NCBI GenBank assembly: GCA_035048495.1
Contig: CM068553.1
Span: 22,879,190 to 22,943,189 of the forward strand
DNA from: Euptelea pleiosperma
Taxonomy: Eukaryota; Streptophyta; Magnoliopsida; Ranunculales; Eupteleaceae
Length of the DNA: 64,000 nucleotides
Direction of reading: 5' to 3'
Shown: positions 22,863-33,530 of the stretch, in pieces
Position numbering within the stretch: the first letter of the stretch is position 1
Layout: the number at the start of each line of letters is the position of its first letter
Translations under genes and position numbers: made by a program
Notes under the pieces: generated by a model
The model's database searches: none
Seen by the model: the letters and a program-made list of their open reading frames with translations, nothing else
What the model was told of the DNA's origin: nothing

Positions 22863-24063
22863 CATTTGCAATAACAAGAGAGAATTGGTCTCACTTGACC
22901 GATTCTTCTCTCCCACATATCTCTCTATCCTAGTCACTCTCTCTCTCATCTAACTAACCCATTCCCAACCGTTGGATCTCTCTAGATCTAACGGTCATCA
23001 ATTTTACAACAAGCAAAAAGAAAAAAAAAAGTCTATAAGAGATCTACGATCTCTCCTTCTTGGGTTGGTTCCCTCCCCCTTCTCTTCCTCTCTTTCTTCT
23101 TTCTTTCTCTTCTTCTTCACCCTTCTTCTCCGACGAGCAACTCCAGCGAGCTCACCATTAACACCTCCACCTCGAAGTGCAAAGCGTCAAACAGCAACGT
23201 CTCCTTGCTGCCCATTCTATTCGCCACAATCAAAGGCTACAATCCTCAATCCTACTGAGTTCTATCCAATAGAAGTTGCACCATCTACCTCTTCAATGGT
23301 AAGCTTCTCTCTAATTCATCTCTCTAACCTTCCTACCTTCTTTCACTCTCTTCTTTCCCTCTCTACCTTTACATGCTTTCTAGGGTAATATTTTAATGGC
23401 TTTCTAGATTAATTTGGTTTAATGTTATTTCCATTGTAAAGCATTTGAACAAGCATTGTAAGCATTTGTTTTTAGTTTAATGAACAAGTTTTAAATTCAA
23501 GTTTATGTTGTTTTCATTTATTGTGTTTTTCATTCTCGTTTCTCTTATGTTTTTTTTCATTCTAATAGTTTTAACAACAATCTCAAACATATTTTAAATC
23601 AACCTCCACCATTCTCACCCTTCCATTTATTCCGAGCATTTTCTGATAATTCTTGTTTCTTATTGTGCTAACTAATCCCGAGTGCGGACGATATCCGACA
23701 CGAGCCACTGTGCAAGTCTTCTTATTTGCAGATTAACAAATTCGGAGAAATTACAAATATTGTTGACATCAAGGGTTTCCGATCCAACGACATGGAAAAA
23801 CCTTAATTTCAGTTAGCTGGGGAAAGAAAAAGTTCCCTGCAAGTTATGGTTCATTATTTTTAGTAAGAAATTTAGCCATAAAGAGTGAGTTTCAAAAATA
23901 GCAGGTTTTCAAAGTTGTCAGAATGAAACCAAATTAAATATACATACTCGAACATGATATTAAACAATAAAAACAATAATAAGAGTGAAAAAGTTTCAGG
24001 TTTTCATTATTAGGTGAATTTACCATAATACCCTAGAACAAAAGTTCAGGGTATTACATATCC

Positions 24064-24334
24064 CTACACTAACAAGATAATTCATAAATTATCCTGATTA
24101 TTTAGAATTAGGATTATATGTTGTTCTGTGTGCATCATCTAGGTTCATTCGGTTTCGTAATCTTAAAACTTTTGCCGACTCTAGGGCTTGCTTTTTCAGC
24201 ATATGCCCGCTTGGACTAGATCCAATTGTAGATTGATTCGATCTAAAAATTATTTCATTATACTGGAGTGTTCCCCTATTCATTCCCTTTCTCTATCTCC
24301 TCCCCCCTCTCCCAAAGAAACTACTTTCATCGTC
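24064..24334 (+). other. H leader, last part, up to gag
   Basis: Resumes after C1 at CCTACACTAACAAGATAATTC, matching A's 16107 onward. A good splice-acceptor context, GCTTGCTTTTTCAG, ends near 24200, upstream of the gag ATG at 24335. Confidence 0.65.
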
Positions 24335-24673
24335 ATGGCAGACGAACATCCCCTCATTGAGACATTTGCGCCAATCTCAGCTAATCCGCCATCATGCATC
24401 GTTCTTTCACCTATCGCGGCGGTGCAGTTCGAGATCAGGCCGTAGACAATACAAATGTTGCCCACTTTTAGAGGTCTCCCAAGGGAAGACCCATAGTCTC
24501 ATATTCGAGAGTTTCAACATGTCATCTGGCTATTCAAAAATCAAAATCTAGATGATGACAATGTCCGACTGAGAGATTTTCCTTTCTCTTTAAAGGATCG
24601 AGCCTCGGACTGGCTCTACCCTATTCCTGCAAATTCTATCACTAGCTGGAAAGATCTTGTAGGAAGATATATA
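24335..24673 (+). pseudogene. gag: H gag, N-terminal part (broken)
   Basis: Start chosen at ATG 24335 because the frame runs straight into the gag core. The N-terminus (MADEHPLIETFAPISANP) is followed by an in-frame TAG, then MLPTFRGLPREDP, a second TAG, then SHIREFQHV, LKDRASDWLYPIPANSITSW and DLVGRY. This is the retrotransposon gag core (the capsid-like domain of plant gypsy elements) that packages element RNA. Both stops are consistent with CAG-to-TAG or TAC/TAT-to-TAG change. The frame is cut at 24673 by S3 and resumes at 27257. Confidence 0.85.
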
Positions 24674-25642
24674 TGATATTCGCTCAAAAGTGCTTATTTT
24701 AAGCACTTATCCTGTTAGCGTTATCGCACTCTCCTACGTAAAACTGCTCTAATTATCCACTTTTCTACGTAAGAGTCTATCTCATTGCGTAAAACACACT
24801 TTTCTGGACGAAATGGTATATTTGCATGCATTAAACACATTTTCGGAAGTCTAAATATTAAGCCGTTCTGATAAAGTCTCATTACGCGCTTCTTCTGTCG
24901 TAGGAAACCCCGATGGGACGATTTTTGAGACTTGTGGGCCCAAATCGATCATGAAAGCCCATTATCAAAGCTTAACAAGCCCACATGCTATAACTAGAAG
25001 AAATGGGCCAAATATGGGCTGAATAAGAGGACCAAAAAGTCGGCCCAAAGAACGAAGAGAGTAGGAGAGCCAATGACCAAGAGACGGACCAAAGCGTTTA
25101 AAGCCACATGAGTCAGCAAAGAATGATGGTCGACTCTACTGGAGAAGCGTGAGGATGGTCACAGTGAAGAACAGGGTTCCAGACCCTCCGCCAGTGCTTT
25201 TTTCCATTTTTTTTGATACTTTTTCTCTCATCTCTCCTTATTCTCTCTCTCTCTTCATCTCTCGATCCTCGAATCTACTGACCTAACCCCAGAACTCCTG
25301 CCTATCAGCTCTATCTCATCTCCCTTAGCTTTCTGACCGTTGGATCTTCCATCGGACCGTTGGATCTTCAATCAGACCGTTGGATCTCTCTAGATCCGTC
25401 GATCTACCAATCTGAGTCCCAATCAAGTCACCATCCATCCGATCGCCATCAGACTGTCTGTCACATCATTCTGTGAGATGATGGACATCATCAACCCATG
25501 AGGGCCAATAGCCGGGCCCATCTTCATCGACCCGCTGACCGACCAGTTAGTGGACCCCGCGAATTTCAAAAATAATTTTAATTAAATGGGGGGTCCACTA
25601 ATTGGGGAGATTCCCCATAGAAAAGTAGGTTTTTACTTAAAA

Positions 25643-25684
<42 letters not shown>

Positions 25685-27251
25685 TTTTATTTTCAAAAAA
25701 TACCCTATTTCCATTAATGGAAATAGGGAGCTTTATAAGAGGAGGGAGAAGGGTTCGTTCGAACCCTAATCCCCCTCAAATCTTCTCCTCTCCTTCCCCT
25801 TTACTCTTCCCCTCGTTTTTGGCCCCATCTTCCTCCTCCTTTCTTCTTTCTCGTTATTCCTCTTCTTCATCTTCTTCACGTTGGCTACCGGAGTTGCAGC
25901 CTGCAACTCCGGCCTGCAACGTCAGTAACCCCTGCACCACCAACCTGCTGCCTCCACGTCTTGGTGCGTGGCCTCTCTAAACAACAACACCACAAGAAGC
26001 GGCCTGGATATCGTCTTCACGCACCAACCTGCAACTCCGACCGGCAACTTGTAATCACCACCAGCAACCATCATCTTCCTTCCGTGCTCCACACGGACAT
26101 CACTCTCCTTGCTGCTGCCCTTTCCTCCTCCACGACCTGCAATATTGAGTTGCAGGTCTGAACCTTCAAAACAAAAAATAAAAATAAAAATAAAAGAAAG
26201 ATCACCGGAGCTCCGGCGAACACTGTTAAAACCGGCTACTCTCTCTTCTTCCACACCCATCTCTCTAATATTTCTCCCAAACTTTCTCTCATACCAGCAA
26301 GGTCCCTCCCTGCTGCACTTCACGGACTCCTCCTGAGGGCCGTCTTCTCTCCATATTCTTCTCCAACCGGACTGGTTCCCTGCAACGTCACCTTCTTCAT
26401 CATCTCGCCCTTGGCCAGAAAACACCACCATCGAACATCGAATGTTGCTGCTGCCACCCCAATCCAAGCAAACTTCTTCTAATGGCAGGTGTAGCTACCT
26501 CCTCTCAATGATCAGCAGCGATCTGAAACTCCTAACGGCAATTGAGGACATCTTCTCCATCACGTCTACCTCTCTCCATGCTGCTCCACTAACTTGATGT
26601 CGTCGTTAATGGAGACCATCATCTTTTGCCCCTGCTTGCTCTCGATCACCAGTCAAGAAAATCATCTGTGAATCAATGGCCAGAGCATCATCACCCATAG
26701 ACAGATTCTTTTTGCCGATCAATCTCCACTTCTTGGTAAGACCATATGGTAGGTTTCATCCCTTAATTTCTTTTTCTCTATCTAGGACCTCTCTCTCTCT
26801 CTAGATTTCTCTACCATTTTCTATTTTCTCATTATTTCTCTCTCTACATCTCCATTTTCTCTCTCTAAATTTTACATGCTTTCTAAGTTAGTCTTTACAT
26901 CACTTTTTAGATAATTGTTAGTTATCGATATTTGGATTTGTAAGGAACATTTCAAGTGGATGAATAAAGTTGGAATTGTGTATGTGTTCTTATTTTGATA
27001 TCATTAGCACTTTCTAAATTCAATGAAGTTTTGAAAATCTACTTTCATCATTCTCAACTCTCTACCATATCTGGCAACTCCCCGTTATAATCATTCTTTA
27101 ATATACATGCCTTAACCCCGAGTGCGGATCGACATCCGACACGAGCCACTGTGCAAAATTGCCCATTTTACAGGTTAAAAGTCTCGGATAATTACAAATT
27201 TGTTGAGATTAGGGTTTCCGTAACCAACGACGCGGAATTATCCTACTTTCA
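24674..27251 (+). mobile_element. S3: solo Athila-family LTR in H gag
   Basis: 2578 bp, TGATATTCGC...CTACTTTCA. Target duplication ATATA (24669-24673) against AAATA (27252-27256), one mismatch. It holds the GGTTCCAGACC B box near 25173, an AT microsatellite (about 25648-25681), a leader hairpin at 25888-25912 (11-bp perfect stem) and the U5 hairpin at 27122-27142. Gag text resumes on the far side. Open frames inside (for example 25922-26467 minus) are not supported. Confidence 0.88.
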
Positions 27252-27256
27252 AAATA

Positions 27257-28717
27257 TATCCAAGTTCTACCCCATGACTCGAACTAATCAGATGAAATAA
27301 CTCATTCAGGACTTTCGACAGAAGTCCGATGAGAAATTTTATGAAGCTTGGATAGATTCCAAGATTATCTGACCAAGTGTCCACACTCCAGTATTGACAA
27401 GGGTAATCTGGTTCACATATTCTACAAGGGACTTACTGACGAGTCCCGAACTAAGGTTGAGTCAATGTGTCAAGGGAAGTTCATGCACAGTTCTTGGGAG
27501 AGCTAAGTGAAAATTCCCAACATTGGACAACTAACAATGAGTTCAGTCGAACTACTCTAGTCCTGAGGACTAATATGGGACATGAAGCAAAGGTTGACCC
27601 TGAACTAAAATCCTTCATTCAAGAGTTGACCAAGTCAATCTCTGCCCTGGCTATGTCTGTACACAAGCCTACTCACCAATCTGCCCCTGTCATGAATATA
27701 GGTCACGAGAACCTAATGGAGTCGTGTAATCTCTATCTACAACATTCCCACACTACTGAAAATCATCCTTTGAATGAAGGATGTGCCCCTCCACTCCAGG
27801 AAGAGGTTCGTGCGTTTAACACTTTTAAACCACCTACCCATAACTCGTATAGCCAAACGTACCATCCTGATACGAGGAATCATCCTAACTTCTCCTGGAG
27901 GCAACAGTCTGTTCCATAGCAAAGACCTGCGCAAGACACATATCCTCTTGGGTTTAATCAACCCAATAGGTAATACCAATAGGGACAATACCAACAGAGT
28001 TAGAACCAGACAGGTCAATACCCATCTAATCAAAACTAATCATTCCACCAAAGACAATATTCTGGCCAACAGGCACCTCTTCAGAATCCCCAAAATCTGC
28101 AGTTGAGCCAAACTGCGCCTCAATCCTACAATTATTCTACACTTATGAGCTCTAACCGTGAACTTGTTGCTCAACCTGCTCCTAAACCGGGTCTTGAAGA
28201 CCTCCTATCTCAATTTATTGTGCAACAGACACAGTCGATGCTGTGTCTAGAGCAACGTCTAGGCAATTTAGAAGCTGAAAAAGCTAATGGCATCTTCCCT
28301 AGCCAACCTATTGCTAATCCTAAAGGGAATGCCAAGGGCGCAGTTTATGAGGTCGGTTCCACATCAAATAATCAAAACTATCAGGGTGAGGTACAAGTTG
28401 TTACCACCCTCCGATCTGGAAAGATTGTGGATATCCAGCACCTATTCCTAAAACTAGCACAGAGGAACACATTTCTAAACCTACCTCTGCAGCTGCGAGG
28501 TCTGCTCCCAAATCTAATATCCCTATGTAGAGATATTAGGCTAAAGACAAATCTATTTGTCGAATTAAGCCTCCATTCCCGGACAGGCTTGTCCAAGATA
28601 AAAGGGATCAGCAATTTTTAAAGATCCTAGACGTCTTCAAAGACGTTCAGATCAATATTCCATTCCTATCTGCTATCAAGCAGACTCCCTCCTATGCTAA
28701 ATTCCTAAAGGAATTAT
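27257..28717 (+). pseudogene. gag: H gag, C-terminal part, up to the pol boundary (broken)
   Basis: Continues gag after S3: KFYPMTRTNQMK, stop, LIQDFRQKSDEKFYEAW, then a frameshift near 27350 to TKCPHSSIDKGNLVHIFYKG, and another near 27490 to LGELSENSQHW. A Gln/Asn/Tyr-rich tract follows, with stops from 27919, then LEDLLSQFIVQQTQSMLCLE (coiled-coil) and VVTTLRSGKIVD. The last recognisable words, IPFLSAIKQTPSYAKFLKEL, normally lead into the protease region; that text resumes at 40436. The composite LTR pair begins at 28718 after ATTAT (28713-28717). Confidence 0.85.
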
Positions 28718-31499
28718 AGATATTCGCTCAAAAGTGCTTATTTTAAGCAATTATCTTTTTAGCATTATCACACTCTCCTACATAAAATTGACATATTTAT
28801 CCACTTTTCTACGTAAGAGTTTCCTCCATTGCGTAGGACATACTTTTCTAGTCAAAATGATATATTCACATGCATTCATACGCATTTATTTAACCCATAT
28901 GCGAAGCCATTTTGTAGAAATCTCATTATGCGATTTTTATATCGTAGGAGTACTAATCAGACGATATTGATGGAATGCAGACCCACAATCAACCTACGAC
29001 ACCTACGATCAAAGCATAGAGAGCCAGTGAACTTAGACTAAAAGATGAAGGTCGAGGGCGAGCAGAGCCAGAGATTAAAGCTTATCTCAGGAATCTAAAA
29101 TCCGTGATCAACCACAAAAATCATGATTAAAGATCAACAAACCCTGCTGGATAAGAGGAAACCAACACAATGGAGTGGGCGAAGCTGAAGTGTGGCCAAG
29201 CTAGAAGACTATTGAACCACGTTAAATCACGATCAGAGAAATCTAAAGACAGTCACTGGCAAAGATGTGGGCCAACGGGCCAAATCGACGAACCACAAGG
29301 GTAGAGATTAAATGTTGATGGGCCAGTAAACCACAGTTGGTGGCTAAGACAGTTTTGTAGACAAATTTAGTGGGCCAAACGAGGCAAGTTGTTGGACTAT
29401 GGACACCTGGATATTAGACAATGGTTGCGGCCCACATGGCATGCACAATCTTCCATGATGAGCTGGGCTGGCTGGATGCGCTAATACGTGGATATACAGT
29501 GGACGGTTTAAATGGAGCTATTATTCATGGTGATTTATGTGAAAAAAGGAATTATCCTCAAATAAGATATTCAAAAGAGGAAATAGGGGTTTTGACATTT
29601 AGCAAGCTATTGGAGGTTGATGTTCGTTGGATGGTGGTGATCAAAAGAATTGTTTAATGGTGGTTACTTTGAACCAAAGCATGGGATAGTTTCCTAAAGT
29701 GGCATGAAACAAAAATGGTTCCAAAACATATCTTTGGAAAGTGTGTGGGAAATGGTATGACCAAAGAGAGCCCTTTGCAAGAATGATGGAGGGCCTAGAT
29801 CAAACAAGGGTAGTTAGCAGCGGGAAGGAAGAAAAGGACCTTGGTGGCTAAAGAAAGATGGGTGGCTAGGATTGTACAAGGCATCCAACGGTTTGAATAA
29901 GGGAAACACTCAAGACTAGAGGACTATTTACAAAAGAGGAGAGAGATCTGTATAAAAAAAAAAGATATTTGGAGGGGCAATTTGGTGATTTTCGGCCACT
30001 AATCCTCTTCCTTTCTAATCTCTCACTAGTTCCCTTTCTCCATGATTTTCACAACCGATTTTTAACCCTAGTATAAATAGAAAGAGAAACGGCGAAAAAA
30101 AGGGAAGATCTTCTTCCTCTCTCCACGTCCTTCATGGATCTCATTCTCTTCTTATCTCCTTTCCTAGCCGTCAACCCCAGTTCTTCCTTCTCTTCTTCTT
30201 CTTCTTCTATCTCTTGCTGTTATCTCTCTTAGAGCTGCCGACTGCTCTTCTCTTAGAAGAGTACAACGGCTTGCTTATTGCCTCCTCTCGCAGTTGCAAA
30301 CGATCAGACCTGCAACGGTGGTGTTCTCCTCTTCAAGCCGTGAACTTCTAGAGACTGGTGCGCCTCCCAAACCATTGTTAATGGCTGGACCTGCTGGAGG
30401 CACTCTTCTCTTCCACCTGCCAATTTCATGACCCTGCAAAACTGCCCTCCTCTCTCTTGTTTTTATCCTCTCCTTCACCAAAACAAAAAAAAAAAGAGAA
30501 AAAGAAAGAAAAAGAAGAAGAAGAAGAGAAGATAAGAGAGGAGGAAGCGTGCACCTCCCCCCTTGGACCGTATTGAAGTCGCCTCCCTCCCAAGTGGTTG
30601 CTTGCTGCCCGACAGCAGCACCTCCATTAAAGCCACCGTTTCTGGTGTTGCAACCTACAACACCAGTTCGCTCCTTCACCAAGCTGTCCTCCTCCGTGAA
30701 AACGGCCTGGAGTTCATGGCCATGCACCGGTTGCAAGTCAGCAACCACCCCATCTGCAACGTCCGTCTCTTCCTTCCTCTCCACTTTACACCACCGTGCA
30801 ATCTCTCCGCCACCAGCACCTCACGGACCTGTGGCCCTTATCCAAGTATTCCGTCTTCAACCAATTGCCATTCATCCACCATCTCATGGCCCGGTAAGTT
30901 TGCGAGATCATTCTCCTCTTTCTCTCTCTCTAACTTTTTCTCATGTTCTCTCTTCAGTATTATATCTCTCTACTTTTCCTTCATCTCTCTAAAGTTTATG
31001 TAGTTTCTCTCTCTAGAACTCATCTTCTTTTTACTTTCTCTCTCTAGACTCTATCACCTTTTTCTTTCTCTAAAATCTCTAGTTTTTATCTTCCATTTCT
31101 CTCTCTAGTTTAGTCTCTTTAAAATGCTTTTGTTAGTTGTTTTATTTTTATTTCTTGATCAAAAGTATGATGTTACTTGTGCTTCGATGAATAAAAGTTA
31201 AGTTGATCCTTCCATTAGTGTATTTCTTTGTCTTTCATTGTCACTTTGATTAATTGATTAAAACCAAAGAATGTTTTAAATTCGCTTTCTCCACTACTCT
31301 CACCTCTCCATGAATTTCTGGCAAAATTCATCATTTTATGTGTTTGAATTGTGCAAACTAACCCCGAATGCGAATCGACATCCAACACGAATCCCTATGT
31401 AAATCTAATATTTTACAGGATAAAAAGTCTCGGATCTATTACAAATTGTGTTGGAATTAGGGTTTTCGTAACCAACGACGCAGAAAAACCCTAGTTTCA
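28718..31499 (+). mobile_element. S4: Athila-family LTR, first of a tandem pair
   Basis: 2782 bp. Starts AGATATTCGCTC (first T of the family start changed to A), ends CTAGTTTCA. ATTAT flanks both sides (28713-28717, 31500-31504). It has TATA-like TATAAATAGAAAG near 30073, a leader hairpin at 30642-30666, a splice donor CCG|GTAAGT (GT at 30894) and a decayed U5 box near 31368. Subfamily differs from S1-S3 but resembles O. No recognisable coding domain. Confidence 0.8.
30642..30666 (+). other. Leader hairpin in S4 with changed but paired stem
   Basis: CTGGTGTTG, 7-nt loop, CAACACCAG: a 9-bp perfect stem. Relative to CCGGAGTTG/CAACTCCGG the second and fifth stem positions changed on both strands. 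Confidence 0.7.
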
Positions 31500-31924
31500 A
31501 TTATTCTTTTAGCGTTATCACACTCTCCTATATAAAATTGCCAGATTTATCCACTTTTCTACATAAGAGTTTCTTCCATTGCGTAGAACACACTTTTCTG
31601 GTCAAAATGGTATGTTCGCATGCATTCATACACATTTATTTGACCTACATGCGATGCCATTTTGTAGAAGTCTCATTACGCGATTTCTCTATCGCATGAG
31701 CACTAATCGGGCAATTCTGATGGAATGCGGGCCCACAATCAACCTCCAGAACCTATGATCAAAGCTCAAGAGCCAACAGGCTGAGGATAAGAAGATATAG
31801 GCCAAGAGCTGGAAGAGACAGAGAGTCAGAAAAGCCTGAGAGAAAACCAAGAGAGAATGAGAAACAAGTCCTCAAAGAAGAGACTAAGGAGATTAAAGCT
31901 TATCAACTAACACAAGATGAGGAC

Positions 31925-31979
31925 TTACTCAGTTGGTAAAGCATGTAAAAGACCAAGTCAAAGATCAGGGTTCAAGACC
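31925..31979 (+). promoter_or_regulatory. tRNA-like A-box/B-box module in O (best match)
   Basis: TTACTCAGTTGG followed by TAAAGC (A box; classic plant tRNA text is TAGCTCAGTTGG TAGAGC) and GGTTCAAGACC (B box), 44 nt start to start. A TTTT run follows at about 31992. T-arm-like AGGG/CCCT around TTCAAGA. No acceptor stem. Confidence 0.55.
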
Positions 31980-33530
31980 CTTAGCTAGCATTTTCTCTTT
32001 ATTTTTGTAATAATTTCTTTCTCCTCTCTCTAAACCTCATTCTCTTTCTACTCTCAAATCTCAATCATCCGACCCCCTTTCCTCACCATCACTCTGTCCT
32101 TATGGCCTACCCTGGCCAGTCTTCACCATCCATCCTCATCGGAGACATCTAATCATCTATCCTACCATCCAATCACCCGATAGACCCGATTGTCATCGAG
32201 CGATCGCCACACGATCTAACTCTCCCATCTTTGCCTTCTGATCCCTCACTCATCTAGTGGGCCACCAAGAGCGTGGACCTAAAGTTTAACCCAGTAGAAA
32301 TCATGGTTTTACAAAATAAAAGGGAGGAATATTTGATTTACAAAAAAGACAAAAGTGGTAGAGCTAGAGGTTTGCTTTAATTGAGAAGAAACTATTGGAG
32401 ATTGCGTGGATCCAACAATGTCTTCCCGCATGGCTAAAGATGGGTTGGATTTTGGACCAATAAGCTAAATGTTGATACAAATGGGCCACGTTAGTAGACC
32501 AATTGTTGGGCCACGTTGCGGGACCATTCAAAATAGGAGAATTTGATGGCTGATAACAAAGGAATGAATTAAATGGCTGCAAAAAAAAAAAAAAGGAATG
32601 TTTCTTTTTATTTTAAAGAAAAAGGGATTAAGTTTTTAAAAAAGAAAGATAATTTTTTTGGAAGGGGAATCTATCCCACGAGATCCCTTGACCATTTCTA
32701 CAAAGAGAAGGGCAAAAAGGGTCATCACATATATAAACCAAAAAAGAGCCAAGCAAAAACCCTAATCTATTTCTCTCCACATCATCTCGTCTCCCACATT
32801 TTGAAAAAGGGGGGAGCAGCTCCATTAAAACCCAAATCTCTCCATCACCACAGGCGGCCACCATCACAGCACCGTCCACCATCTTCTTGTCTCTCCCCCA
32901 TTCCTTCATCTTCTCCCCTCTCCCAGCCGTCCCTTTCCTTCACGCCTCTTTCTCAAAACCATTCGTCTTCAAAAATGGTTCAAGCTGCTGCCACCACGAT
33001 CATCCAAGCTCGTTGTCTTTGAGGCGATCCAAACAAAGCCTGCAACTCTTGGCTGAAGCAAAGTTCTCCACCACCAGCAACGCCTCCTTTACCTGTTGGA
33101 GCCGCCAACAACCTGCTACCACGACTTGAAAGCGTGCAAGCCTGCAACGCACCATCGCTCCATCAAGCTCCCTCACGGTCTCCACCAAGCTGCAGCTTCG
33201 GGCAATCACTTGGTTCCCCACTATTCCTCCTCCACGTCCACTTGCAAGTTCCCTCCACCTAATGGAGCCGTGAACACCACCACCTCACGGGCTGCCATGA
33301 CTGTCTCCCCTTTTGAAACCTATAAGTGCGTCTTCAACGCTGGAACCCTGCAAGTCATTGCCTCACCTCCAAGCAACCACTGTCCTCACATCTATTGGTT
33401 GGTAACATCTCCTAAAACCAACAACTCTTTTGGCTGTCGTGTCATTCACACCATGGCAACAGCACTTCTCCATGGGTCGGGATCCAGGCATGCTTCTCAC
33501 CTGGCCAAACCATTCCTCAGACTCCCCAAA

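Larger units (their letters stand above)
10463..23811 (+). mobile_element. Element A: complete non-autonomous Athila-family retrotransposon
   Basis: A full insertion into C1 with perfect 5-bp target duplication GTTAG (10458-10462 and 23812-23816). It has two LTRs (10463-12118; 19857-23811 with S2 inside), a primer-binding site at 12121-12134, a polypurine tract at 19845-19856, and about 8.35 kb of own sequence after removing S1 and S2. Its only gag-like frame lacks the gag core. Protease core, RT, RNase H and integrase are all deleted, compared with H. The LTRs differ at 4 of about 381 compared bases, so it inserted much later than H. With no enzymes of its own it must have been mobilised in trans. 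Confidence 0.9.
19857..23811 (+). repeat. 3' LTR of element A, interrupted by S2
   Basis: Starts TGATATTCACTC, ends AATTTCA, followed by target duplication GTTAG. Pieces 19857-20237 and 22545-23811 give about 1648 bp. It carries the tRNA-like module again (B box near 22662), a TATA box at 23034-23038, and a rearranged minisatellite at 22742-22862. Confidence 0.9.
7046..24058 (-). mobile_element. C1: chromovirus-like solo LTR, interrupted by element A
   Basis: Reads TGTCACGCCCC...GGTATTACA on the plus strand, so TGTAATACCC...GGGGCGTGACA on the minus strand, a common pattern for Del/Tekay-type chromovirus LTRs. The 5-bp target duplication TATCC lies at 7041-7045 and 24059-24063. Without A and its duplication (10463-23816) the length is about 3.66 kb, close to C2 (3.56 kb) and D (3.58 kb). 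Minus orientation is supported by a TATTTATG box followed by AAACCCTAAAGC and a GAGGTAAGTGTG donor-like site, all in minus-strand order around 9870-9580. No internal coding domain is present, so a solo LTR is the simplest reading. Lineage is inferred from terminal motifs only. Confidence 0.75.

Noticed and set aside
24266..24465. Minus-strand frame opposite the gag start
   Set aside because: Antisense of the gag N-terminus.
26045..26467. 181-codon minus-strand frame in S3
   Set aside because: Not conserved in S1, S2 or S5, and antisense to the leader.
31918..31990. A tRNA gene
   Set aside because: Both promoter boxes and a T-loop are present, but acceptor and anticodon stems do not pair. 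Kept only as a tRNA-like module.
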